In this document: positions 1-9,300 of the stretch, one piece after another | How the letters are laid out: each line of letters opens with the position of its first letter | How positions within the stretch are numbered: the stretch's first letter is position 1 | NCBI GenBank assembly: GCA_964473365.1 | Contig: CAYYOV010000015.1 | Coordinates: forward strand, 1 to 64,000 | Origin: 2-02-FULL-55-14 sp964473365 | GTDB lineage: Bacteria; Bacteroidota; Ignavibacteria; UBA10030 | Length of the DNA stretch: 64,000 nucleotides | Direction of reading: 5' to 3' | Program-made: the position numbers and the translations under genes | Notes under the pieces: model-generated | What the model was told of the DNA's origin: nothing | Databases searched by the model: none | Seen by the model: the letters and a program-made list of their open reading frames with translations, nothing else

Positions 1-1
1 G

Positions 2-30
2 CGGCTCCCGAGAGGGGGCCGTTGGTGTTC
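2..30 (+). terminator. Rho-independent terminator of a gene left of the window
   Basis: An 8-bp GC stem (positions 2-9 with 14-21, one T-G pair) closes on a GAGA tetraloop and is followed by a T-rich stretch, TTGGTGTTC. It sits before any gene of this window, so it probably ends a plus-strand gene to the left. Bases 31-144 contain no feature I can support. Confidence 0.55.
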
Positions 31-144
31 TAAGAACCTCAAACTCCTTGATCCACTTTCTATCACAACTGAGAATCGAACAAGTGCAGTTTGCAGGGTG
101 TTGCCTGCGGAGATAAGAACTGCTACCATTTTAGAGGAGGATTC

Positions 145-210
145 ATGTGCAGAGGATCGACACAGCAAAGACGAGAAGTGGATCGCTCTACACACTCCCG
201 CCCACATTGA
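145..210 (+). other. Possible 21-codon leader ORF before the cytochrome gene
   Basis: An ATG at 145 is preceded at a good distance by the strong Shine-Dalgarno-like stretch AGAGGAGG (133-140), yet the frame closes at TGA 208-210. The peptide begins MCRGSTQQRR and is rich in Arg, Ser and Thr, with no recognisable domain. It ends 24 nt before the cytochrome start at 235 and lies in the same frame. It could be a translated leader affecting the cytochrome gene, or a chance ribosome binding site. Confidence 0.25.
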
Positions 211-234
211 TGTGCCCTCACCGCCGGAGGCGCC

Positions 235-2493
235 ATGCAACGCTCCGCATTGTTCACCGGTTCTCTCGCGATCTCTGCTTTCCTCCTTGCCGCCGTTTCA
301 ACGACGCTCGACGACTTCACGCTGAGTGGTAGCCAGCCGAACCAGTCCGGCACGATTCCGATCCCCGGTTGCACATGCCATGGGAACGTGAGCAACGACT
401 ACGAACCCGAATTCAACTGGATGGGTGGCATGATGTCACATGCTGCTCGCGATCCGCTGTGGTCGGCCGCCATGGCCATCGCGGAGCAAGATGCAGCGTT
501 CTCCGGCGACCTCTGTATCCGGTGTCATTCTCCGAAGGCCTGGCTCGAAGGGCGATCGGTACCGACCGACGGATCTGCCATGACCGTCGACGACCGCAGT
601 AGCGTGAATTGTGAATTCTGCCATCGCATGGTCCGCCCGTTCCCCCAGGGCACGAATCCCTATGCGGGGAACGCAGACTACACCACTGGGACCTACCCTC
701 GTGATACAACCTACCTTCGACGCCTGAGCCAACGTGTCATTCACACGGGCAATGGCATGTACGCCGTCGACAGCATCGACACCCGACGAGGCCCTCGACC
801 GCTCAGCACGGTGAGCCCGGCCCATCCCGCTTACTATTCTCCATTTCACCGTGACGCGGCCCTATGCGGGACTTGCCACGACGTAAGTAATCCGGCATTC
901 ACGCGCGTGGTCGACGACGACAGCAATTCGACCTACATCCTCAACGATCTCGACACCCCTCCTGCTTCGATGTCGCCCCACGACCAGTTCCCGGTCGAGC
1001 GAACCTACAGTGAGTGGTCCAAGAGCGCTTACAACAGCACGACGGGTATCTATGCACCTCAGTTTGGGGGAACGAAGTCATACGTGGCCACGTGTCAGGA
1101 CTGCCACATGCGTGACGTGAACGGCATGCTAACCAAGAGCAAACCCACGCGGACAGACCTTGCCCTGCATGACCAGACCGGCGGCAATACCTTCACACCT
1201 CGTCTGGTCAAGGCCAAGTACGGAACTGAGATCACTCCGGCAGCACTTGACTCGGGGATCGGTCGCGCCCGCTACATGCTCCGCAATGCCGCCACGCTGG
1301 AAGTCTTTGACGAGCTCCCCAACATCCGCGTGCGCGTGACCAACCAAACAGGCCACAAGCTCCCTTCTGGCTACCCCGAAGGGCGCCGGATCTGGCTCAA
1401 CGTGAGGTTCTACAATTCGGGGGATGCGCTGATCGAAGAAAAGGGGACCTATGAGGCCTCCACGGGCATGCTCGACAAAGCCTCGACCAAGGTCTACGAG
1501 ATCAAGCTCGGTATGACGCCAGACATCGCGTCCGCCACCGGGCGTGCGAACGAAAGCGACGGCTCCTCATTCCATTTCGTCCTGAACAATACGGTCGTCA
1601 AGGACAATCGCATACCGCCAAGGGGATTCACGAATCAAGCGTTTCGTCAGATCCAGTCGCCGCCGGTCAACGCCACGTATGCGGACGGACAGTATTGGGA
1701 CGATACCGTCTTCCCCGTCCCCGCAGAGGCCCACCACTACGTTGTCCGCCTGTACTACCAAACCATCTCGAATGAGTATGTGACCTTCCTTCGTGACGCG
1801 AACACGACCAACGCCTTGGGTGACACGCTGTACGCGCTCTGGGAAGCTCACGGACGCTCGACGCCGGAGATGATGGCTGAAGCGACCTCCAGCACGCCTC
1901 TGGCAGTAAACGTGACCTCGTTCACCGGGTCGTGGACCGACGGGAGCGTGTGGTTGCGCTGGCGCACTGCGACCGAAGCGGACAATCGCGGATTCTCGAT
2001 CGAGCGGCGGCGCGTCGGTTCCGGCCTGCCCTCCGCAACCTGGGAACAGATCGGATGGGTCGACGGAGCCGGGACACGGACATCACCCGCGCAGTACGAA
2101 TTCCGCGATTCGCCGCCGGCCACAGGCCGCTATGCCTACCGACTGGCCGCCGTCGACGTGACCGGCGTCTCCACGGCCGCAGGAGAGCTGGAACTGGAGG
2201 CCGGAGTCGTGCCGCTCTCGTTCGGCCTGGACCAGAACTATCCCAATCCGTTCAACCCGTCCACAAGGATCAGCTACCGGCTTCCGGTGGCGGCCATGGT
2301 CACTGTCTCGATCTTCGACGTGCAAGGTCGCATGGTCAGCCGGCTCGCCGAGGGTATGACGCCGGCCGGCGTGCACCAGGTGCTCTGGAATGCCATTGGC
2401 TCGCCAAGCGGCGTCTATCTGTGCCGTCTGGAAGCCACGAGACCCGATGGAGTTCGACAAACGGCAACGCAGAAACTTCTTCTGGTGCAGTAG
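235..2493 (+). CDS. Multiheme cytochrome c family protein with T9SS C-terminal sorting domain
   Basis: A secreted c-type cytochrome of 752 residues. Residues 1-24 form a signal peptide. Four CxxCH haem-attachment motifs are visible: CIRCH (94-98), CEFCH (126-130), CGTCH (211-215) and CQDCH (287-291). An unusual CTCH (CxCH) stands at 46-49. After the haem region come beta-rich segments, including an FnIII-like stretch around 560-640, and a type A T9SS sorting domain starting near 665 with QNYPNPFNPS. The family transfers electrons; the sorting domain implies export across the outer membrane, hence a surface or secreted location (inference). The start is set by GGAGG at 226-230. A GC hairpin at 2542-2574 follows the stop, so the gene is probably monocistronic. 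Redox partner and haem count (four or five) are unknown. Confidence 0.85.
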   Translation: MQRSALFTGSLAISAFLLAAVSTTLDDFTLSGSQPNQSGTIPIPGCTCHGNVSNDYEPEFNWMGGMMSHAARDPLWSAAMAIAEQDAAFSGDLCIRCHSPKAWLEGRSVPTDGSAMTVDDRSSVNCEFCHRMVRPFPQGTNPYAGNADYTTGTYPRDTTYLRRLSQRVIHTGNGMYAVDSIDTRRGPRPLSTVSPAHPAYYSPFHRDAALCGTCHDVSNPAFTRVVDDDSNSTYILNDLDTPPASMSPHDQFPVERTYSEWSKSAYNSTTGIYAPQFGGTKSYVATCQDCHMRDVNGMLTKSKPTRTDLALHDQTGGNTFTPRLVKAKYGTEITPAALDSGIGRARYMLRNAATLEVFDELPNIRVRVTNQTGHKLPSGYPEGRRIWLNVRFYNSGDALIEEKGTYEASTGMLDKASTKVYEIKLGMTPDIASATGRANESDGSSFHFVLNNTVVKDNRIPPRGFTNQAFRQIQSPPVNATYADGQYWDDTVFPVPAEAHHYVVRLYYQTISNEYVTFLRDANTTNALGDTLYALWEAHGRSTPEMMAEATSSTPLAVNVTSFTGSWTDGSVWLRWRTATEADNRGFSIERRRVGSGLPSATWEQIGWVDGAGTRTSPAQYEFRDSPPATGRYAYRLAAVDVTGVSTAAGELELEAGVVPLSFGLDQNYPNPFNPSTRISYRLPVAAMVTVSIFDVQGRMVSRLAEGMTPAGVHQVLWNAIGSPSGVYLCRLEATRPDGVRQTATQKLLLVQ

Positions 2494-2541
2494 CCCGATC
2501 TGGAGGGCGGCAGCGGAAGTGTGCTACAACCCGGCGCGCCA

Positions 2542-2582
2542 CCCGCTCCGGGGAACGACCTCCTCCGGAGGGGGGCCGTTTC
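2542..2582 (+). terminator. Probable terminator of the cytochrome gene
   Basis: CCCGCTCCGG (2542-2551) pairs with CCGGAGGGGG (2565-2574) with one mismatch, followed by GCCGTTTCTCC. It lies 49 nt after the cytochrome stop and before the next gene. The T tract is short, so confidence is moderate. Confidence 0.5.
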
Positions 2583-2709
2583 TCCTTCCAGCAGACATTC
2601 GTCGCGAACGTGACGAAACCGTAGGATGCCACTGCACGTAGAAAGAAGATTGGCACGCATGGATTTCACATCGAGACACGTCCGTCCATCACGCTATCAA
2701 GGAGCAATC

Positions 2710-5700
2710 ATGAGATCCCTGTTGTCGATTGTCCTCGCAATGTTCATCAGCGCCTCAGGCTTAGCTCAGGTACCCACGGAAGCCCGTCTAGTCCGATTCC
2801 CTGCGATCCACGGTGACCAGATCGTCTTTACATACGCGGGCGATCTGTACACGGTCCCTTCGTCCGGCGGTGTGGCCCGGAAGCTCACGAACGACGTCGG
2901 TACGGAGATCTTCGCACGCTTCTCTCCCGACGGCAAATGGATCGCCTTCACCGGGCAATACGACGGCAACACGGAGGTCTACCTGATGCAGTCAGAGGGG
3001 GGCGTCCCCAAGCGACTGACCGTGACAGCCACACTCGACCGGGACGATGTCTCGGACCGAATGGGCCCGAACAACATCGTGATGGGCTGGCGCGACGAAC
3101 GGACGATCCTGTTCCGGTCCCGCATGATCGAGCCAAACTCCTTCAAGGGCCAACTGTTCACGGTGTCGATCGATGGAGGTCTCGCAGAACAACTGCCGCT
3201 TCCCCGCGGCGGGTTCGCATCCTACTCCCCCGATGGCCGGAAGCTCGCCTACAATCAGGTCTTTCGTGAGTTCCGTACCTGGAAGCGATACCGGGGCGGC
3301 CAGGCCGACGACATCTCGATCTACAACTTCGACACGAAGCAGACGACGAAGGTCGCCGTCGACCCGGCCCAGGACATCATTCCCATGTGGCACGGCAACA
3401 CGATCTATTTCGTGTCGGACCGTAGCGAGCGACAACGCATGAACTTGTATGCCTACGACCTCGCCACGCAACAGACACGACAGCTGACCACCTTCACGGA
3501 GTTTGACGTGAAGTTCCCGTCGCTCGGAGACAACGCCATCGTGTTCGAGAACGGAGGCTCTCTCTATCGTTACGACATCGCCTCCGGATCGACCACGAAG
3601 GTGACCGTTTACATCAATGCCGACCAGGTCTCAGGTCGAGGTGGACTCGTCGACGTGAGTCGCAACGTCTCCAACTACGAGATCGCCCCCGACGGCAACC
3701 GGGCCTTGTTCGGCGCTCGCGGCGATGTCTTCACCGTCCCTGCCAAGTATGGCCCGACCAGGAATCTCACCAAGACACCCGGTGTACACGAGCGAGATTC
3801 GAAGTGGTCTCCTGACGGCAAGTGGATCTCGTACATTTCCGACGCTTCTGGCGAGGATGAGATCTACGTCCAGGCGCAAGATGGACTGAAGCCCGCTGTG
3901 CGACTGACCACCGGGGGCGACGTCTATAAGTATGGGCCAGTCTGGTCACCGGATAGCAAGAAGCTGGCCTGGTCGGACCGCAAGCAGCGGCTGCAGTTCA
4001 TCGACGTCGATTCAAAAGCCGTCACTCTTGTCAACCAAGCAACGGCATTCGAGATCGCGTCGTTCGATTGGTCGCCGGACAGCCGGTGGATCGCCTTCTC
4101 GCGGCCAGAAGAGAAGCAGATGACGACCATCTATCTGTATTCACTCGAATCGAAGCAGACGACGGCCGTGACGGATGGATGGTTCAGTTCAACGTCGCCC
4201 GCATTCAGCAGCGACGGGAAGTACCTCTTCTTCGTGTCGAACCGGACGCTGAATCCAACGTACAGTCAGACCGAATGGAACCACTCCTATTCGGACATGG
4301 CGAAGATCTATCTGGTAACGCTGGCGCGCGACACAAAGTCCCCCTTTGCGCCAAAGAGCGACGAGGTCAAGCTTGCGGAAGCCGAGAAGAAGAAAGAAGA
4401 GAAGGATAAGAACACCAAGACGGCCGAGAAGGAGCCGCTGAAGGTCGACCTGGAGGGCATCCAGACCCGCATCGCAGTCCTCCCCATCACCTCGGCGGGC
4501 TACGGCAACATCCAATCCGTTGGCGAGAAGGTTTTCTACATCCGCCGCGGGAGCAAGGACGAGAAACCGGTCCTCCTGCTTTTCGACCTGGCGAAGGAGA
4601 AGGAGACCGACCTCGGCGCCGTCAACGGCTACGAGATCTCTGCCGACGGAAAGAAGATGCTCGTCGGTCTAGAGGGAAGCACGTATGCCATCATCGACCT
4701 TCCGTCCGCCAAGATCGACGCAAAAGAACGCCTGAACCTCTCCGACCTGAAGGTCCAGCTCGACCGTCAGGCCGAATGGAACCAGATCTTCCAGGAATCG
4801 TGGCGCCAGATGCGAGACTTCTTCTACGACCCTGGCATGCACGGCGTCGACTGGGCCGCCGTGCGGGACAAGTACCGGGCTCTCCTCCCCTCCGTCAACC
4901 ATCGGATCGATCTGACCTACATCATCGGTGAGATGATCGGCGAGTTGAATGTCGGCCATGCCTATGTCGGGGGTGGCGACTATCCGAGGCCGGAGCGGAT
5001 CAAACTCGGCCTTCTCGGCGCAAGAGTCGTACGCGACCCGGCCTCTGGATACTACCAGGTGGAGAAGATCCTCAAGGGTCAGAATTGGGACAGGGCGCTC
5101 CGGTCACCGCTCACGGACATCGGAGTCGACGTGCGGGAGGGAGATTACATTATCGCAGTCGACGGGGTCTCGACTCGTTCGATGACGAATATCTTCGAAG
5201 CCTTCATCGGTCGGGCAGGCAAACAGGTGACACTAGCCGTCAATGCCCAACCGAAAGAAGCGGGGAGCCGGACGACCGTCGTGCTCCCCACTGACGACGA
5301 GCAGCCCCTCTACTACTATGGATGGGTTGAGGGGAACATCACGAAGGTCTCGAAGGCCACGAATGGACGGGTCGGATACATCCACATCCCTGACATGGGG
5401 GTCTCAGGCCTGAACGAATTCGTCAAGTATTACTATCCGCAACTCGAGAAGGAAGCACTGATCATCGACGTGCGGGGCAACGGCGGTGGCAACGTCTCGC
5501 CGCAGATCATCGAACGCCTTCGTCGCGAGGCCGCCATGATCGGGATCGCAAGGAACGCGGCCCCTTCGTTCGATCCGGGCGGAACGCACGTCGGACCGAA
5601 GGTGATGCTGCTCGATGAGTTCTCCGCTTCGGATGGAGACATTGTCGCCTATCGGTTCAAGCAATACCAGATCGGACCTGTGGTCGGGAAACGTTCCTGG

Positions 5701-5967
5701 GGAGGCGTCGTTGGCATTCGCGGTTCACTGCCGCTCCTCGACGGCGGCTCGCTCAACCGGCCGGAGTTTTCGCGCTATGACCTCGAAGGGAAGAAGTGGA
5801 TCATGGAAGGATATGGCGTCGACCCCGATATCATTGTTGAGAACGACCCCGCGAAGGAGTTTGCGGGCGAAGACCAACAGTTGAACAAGGGGATCGAGAT
5901 CGCACTCGAGGCTCTCAAGAAGGCGCCTCCGAAATTGGCGCCGGCGCCCCCGTATCCGAAGCGATAG
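2710..5967 (+). CDS. Tricorn-like S41 family protease with WD40-like beta-propeller
   Basis: An exported peptidase of 1085 residues. The chosen ATG gives signal peptide MRSLLSIVLAMFISASGLAQ and has AAGGAG eight bases upstream; an in-frame upstream start at 2626 lacks these. Residues about 25-580 hold repeated PD40/WD40-like blades (for example FSPDGKWIAF). A Lys/Glu-rich linker lies near 555-580. A tricorn core domain, a PDZ domain (about 770-880) and the S41 catalytic domain follow. Candidate catalytic residues, by comparison with tricorn, are His711 in MHGVDW, Ser974 in EFSASDGD and Glu1033 in MEGYGVDPD. These proteins degrade oligopeptides; the signal peptide places this one in the envelope. 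A strong terminator follows. The S41/tricorn call is secure, the substrate is unknown. Confidence 0.92.
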   Translation: MRSLLSIVLAMFISASGLAQVPTEARLVRFPAIHGDQIVFTYAGDLYTVPSSGGVARKLTNDVGTEIFARFSPDGKWIAFTGQYDGNTEVYLMQSEGGVPKRLTVTATLDRDDVSDRMGPNNIVMGWRDERTILFRSRMIEPNSFKGQLFTVSIDGGLAEQLPLPRGGFASYSPDGRKLAYNQVFREFRTWKRYRGGQADDISIYNFDTKQTTKVAVDPAQDIIPMWHGNTIYFVSDRSERQRMNLYAYDLATQQTRQLTTFTEFDVKFPSLGDNAIVFENGGSLYRYDIASGSTTKVTVYINADQVSGRGGLVDVSRNVSNYEIAPDGNRALFGARGDVFTVPAKYGPTRNLTKTPGVHERDSKWSPDGKWISYISDASGEDEIYVQAQDGLKPAVRLTTGGDVYKYGPVWSPDSKKLAWSDRKQRLQFIDVDSKAVTLVNQATAFEIASFDWSPDSRWIAFSRPEEKQMTTIYLYSLESKQTTAVTDGWFSSTSPAFSSDGKYLFFVSNRTLNPTYSQTEWNHSYSDMAKIYLVTLARDTKSPFAPKSDEVKLAEAEKKKEEKDKNTKTAEKEPLKVDLEGIQTRIAVLPITSAGYGNIQSVGEKVFYIRRGSKDEKPVLLLFDLAKEKETDLGAVNGYEISADGKKMLVGLEGSTYAIIDLPSAKIDAKERLNLSDLKVQLDRQAEWNQIFQESWRQMRDFFYDPGMHGVDWAAVRDKYRALLPSVNHRIDLTYIIGEMIGELNVGHAYVGGGDYPRPERIKLGLLGARVVRDPASGYYQVEKILKGQNWDRALRSPLTDIGVDVREGDYIIAVDGVSTRSMTNIFEAFIGRAGKQVTLAVNAQPKEAGSRTTVVLPTDDEQPLYYYGWVEGNITKVSKATNGRVGYIHIPDMGVSGLNEFVKYYYPQLEKEALIIDVRGNGGGNVSPQIIERLRREAAMIGIARNAAPSFDPGGTHVGPKVMLLDEFSASDGDIVAYRFKQYQIGPVVGKRSWGGVVGIRGSLPLLDGGSLNRPEFSRYDLEGKKWIMEGYGVDPDIIVENDPAKEFAGEDQQLNKGIEIALEALKKAPPKLAPAPPYPKR

Positions 5968-5990
5968 TCCACTCGCACACTAGAACTCAA

Positions 5991-6021
5991 GCCCGGAGCG
6001 ACCCTCCGGGCTTTCTATTTT
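5991..6021 (+). terminator. Rho-independent terminator of the tricorn protease gene
   Basis: GCCCGGAG (5991-5998) and CTCCGGGC (6004-6011) form a perfect 8-bp stem with a 5-nt loop, followed by TTTCTATTTT. It is 24 nt after the stop codon at 5967. Confidence 0.9.
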
Positions 6022-6384
6022 CCAGGTCTCCCCTTTGAGAACGGCCCCAATGACAACCATGACGTCGAAGTTGGCGTGACCACAATGGACCTTCTGTCAA
6101 GATTGCACGCCGACCAGCGCAATGGCAGTAGATCTGCCAGGTCGTTCATTCCTTTTCAGCAGACGATGACAACGCAGTAATCGTGTTGCGGCCTTCCATT
6201 ATCAAGAGTGAAGTGTCGTGCATCAACAGCATCCCTCTCTACCTTGCTTCTTCTGACACGCTTCGGTACTCTGGGGGTAGCTGTGACGGCTTCATCCCTC
6301 CTTCTACTTCGTTCCGGGCCGCCACGGCCACTCCCTTTTGTTTCCCCGCCTCTGCTCGAACAGTCGATCTTCAGGAGATCCGCC
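6022..6384. other. Intergenic region with no supported gene
   Basis: This 363-bp stretch separates the tricorn terminator from the start of the beta-helix gene. An open frame continues upstream from 6385 to 6208, but it has no ribosome binding site and would bury the signal peptide, so I treat it as leader DNA. No promoter can be assigned with confidence. Confidence 0.5.
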
Positions 6385-9300
6385 ATGAAGCACCTTTTCG
6401 CCACCGCCCTGCTCATCTTATGCGCCATCTCGCTGCAGGCGCAGACCAACGTCTCAGGTACAATCAACAAAGACAGTACGTGGACATTGGCGGCCAGCCC
6501 GTACCTCGTGACGGGCAATGTCAGTATCGCAGACGGCAAGGTCCTCACGGTCGATTCTGGAGTGGTCGTGCGCTTCGCCGACAACACGGGACTCACGGTG
6601 TACGGATCGATGCACGCGAGGCACGCACTCTTCACTTCTCAGCGCGACACGATAGGCGGTTCGCCGTCCAAGGGCAATTGGAACCACATCATCATCGGAG
6701 CGAGCAGCGGTCCATCCGTTGGGACGTTTGACACATGCGTCATTCGATACGGGGGCTCGGCCAGCTTCACGAGTGAGTCGGCAAACCTGTGGATCTACAG
6801 CGGCTCACTGTCGGTCCATGGATGCGATATTTCCTTCTCCAAGAACGCTGGCATCCAGATCGGCGGGGCATCGGGACCACCGACCGTGGACATCTCAGGC
6901 TGCGCCATCTTCTCGACCGATTGGCCCATCCGGTATCGCTACACGGCGTTCCTGACGCTGGCAGGGATCAACACGCTGACCGGGAACACGCACAATGCGA
7001 TCAACGTGAATTTCGGTGACTTGTGGCATGACATGACCATGCCCAAAGCCGAGATCCCATATGTGTTCTCCGGAGATTTCACGGTTCACGACCCTGGGGC
7101 CCGGCTGTTGGTCGCCTCCGGCAATATGCTGAAGTTCCCGAGCGGTGCCGCGCTGAACGTCGAAGGGACACTCGTCGCCGAGGCCCTTCCTGCGGAAGCA
7201 ATCCTCTTCACATCGACCACGGATGACAACGCAGGGGGCGATACCAACGCAGATGCGACGGCGACGACTCCGGCGTCCAGCTCATGGCGGGGCGTGATGT
7301 TCCAGAACACGAGCGTGGACTCCCTGTGCCGAATGAAGCGTGCCGAGGTCCGCTTCGCCGGACAGAACGGACTGGGCGGCGTTACCTTGTACACGGCCAG
7401 TCCGACGATCGACAGCTGTGATTTCAACAACAATTGGTTCGGAGCGATGTTCCAGGGGGTCTCGAACCCTGTGTTTTCGAACAATGTGATCGGGTCCAGC
7501 CAACTGACCCCGATCGCCATGTCATTCGCCGCCAATCCGGTCTTTACGAACAACGCCTTTTCGCTCTCCGACAACCGCTATGACGCGATTGGGCTGCTCG
7601 GCGGAGACCTCCCAGCAAACGCGGTATTGCCCGTGCGGTCAGTGGAGTCCATCCCAAACGTCACCTACCTCCTGCTCGAAAGCGTGACGGTTCCTGCGGG
7701 CCGGACGCTAACCATCCATGAACGTGTCGTGATCAAGGGACTCAACGATTGGGGATACATTTACGGTGCACCTCGCATCACGATACAGGGCAAGCTGGTG
7801 GCCGTCGCTTCCGCCGACAGCACCAAGATCGTGTTCACCTCGGCCCGCGACGACAACTACGGCAATCCGTTCGATACGAACAAGGATGGGACAAGCACTT
7901 CCCCCGAGCGGGACGATTGGGGCGGAATCGTCTTTGAGGCCAGTAGCGACACAACGTCAACGTTGCGGCATTGCCTCATCAAGTATGCCTCGATGCCGAG
8001 CACGTACTACAACACGCGCTGGATCAGCGGCGGGGCCGTCACGATGGTGAACGCAAGCCCGGTGATCGACAACTGCGAGATCAAAGACGTGTCGTATGGC
8101 CTCTACGCATTCCAGGTATCGAAGCCGAAGGTCTCCAATGTCGCATTCGTCAACACCCAGTACACCCCCATCGCCATGTCGGTCTCTGCCGACCCGACGT
8201 TGAGCGGCATCAGCTTCGTCAACGTGGCATGGCGGGCGATCGGGATCATCGGGGAGAACGTGGGCTTCAACGGTACGATCCGGGTGCGCAACCTCGCCGG
8301 GTTCTCGAACATCACCTATGTCCTGCTCGAAGATCTGACGATCAACTCCGGCACGCAGGTCACGGTCGAAGCGGGCGTTGTCGTCAAATCGAATGCCTCC
8401 GGCATTTTCGTCAACGGCGGATTCCGAGCGAAAGGAACGATGGCGGGAGGAAAGATCGTCTTCACGTCCATCAAAGACGACAACTTTGGCAATCCGAACG
8501 ACACGAACGGTGACGGGTCGACCAGCACGCCACAGCGCGGCGATTGGAAGACCATCAGATTCCAGGGCACCAGCGACGACGCCTTCTGTCGGATCGACAG
8601 TTGCGAGCTCAAGTACGGAGGGTCCGACGGCGGAGCGTGGGGCGTCGTGAGCTATCTCGATGCGAGCTCGACCCTTTCCAATTCGAACATCTCCGACTCC
8701 TACCAGTACGGCGTTGCGTGCGACGGCGCGTCCATGGCAACGATCAGCAACGTCGACATCCGAAACTGCCGGCTCGATCCGCTCGCCATGTCGTTGACGG
8801 CCGATCCGGTGTTCAGCGGTATCACGTTCGCCGCCAACCGGAGCAACGGGATCCGGATCCTCGAGGGTACGCTTTCATCCAACGCACGGCTCCGCAAGCG
8901 AGACGTCGCGGGCTACAACAACATCGCATATATCGTCGAGTACCTGACGATCGGCCAGAACGCCGTTCTGACGATCGATCCTGGAGTCGTCATCAAATTG
9001 CCTGTGGGGTGGTACTACCGCTCCATCACCGTCGATGGGGCGCTCATCGCCAATGGCACGGCCCTGCAACGGATCACCTTCACGTCGCTCAACGACGACG
9101 GGGATGGCAACGACACGAACAACGACGGCAACTCAAGCACAGCGGTAAAGGGTGATTGGGGCTGGATCGATTTCACGAACAACAGCAACGACACGCTGAA
9201 CAGCCTGCGGAATTGCGACTTCCGATATGGCGGAAATTCCAACTGGTGGGATCCGAGCTTGAAGAACTATGGGATGGTGCAGATCCATAGCGCGCGCGTC

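Noticed and set aside
1932..2624. 230-codon frame overlapping the end of the cytochrome gene
   Set aside because: It is Arg-rich, overlaps the FnIII-like part and T9SS domain in another frame and has no ribosome binding site.
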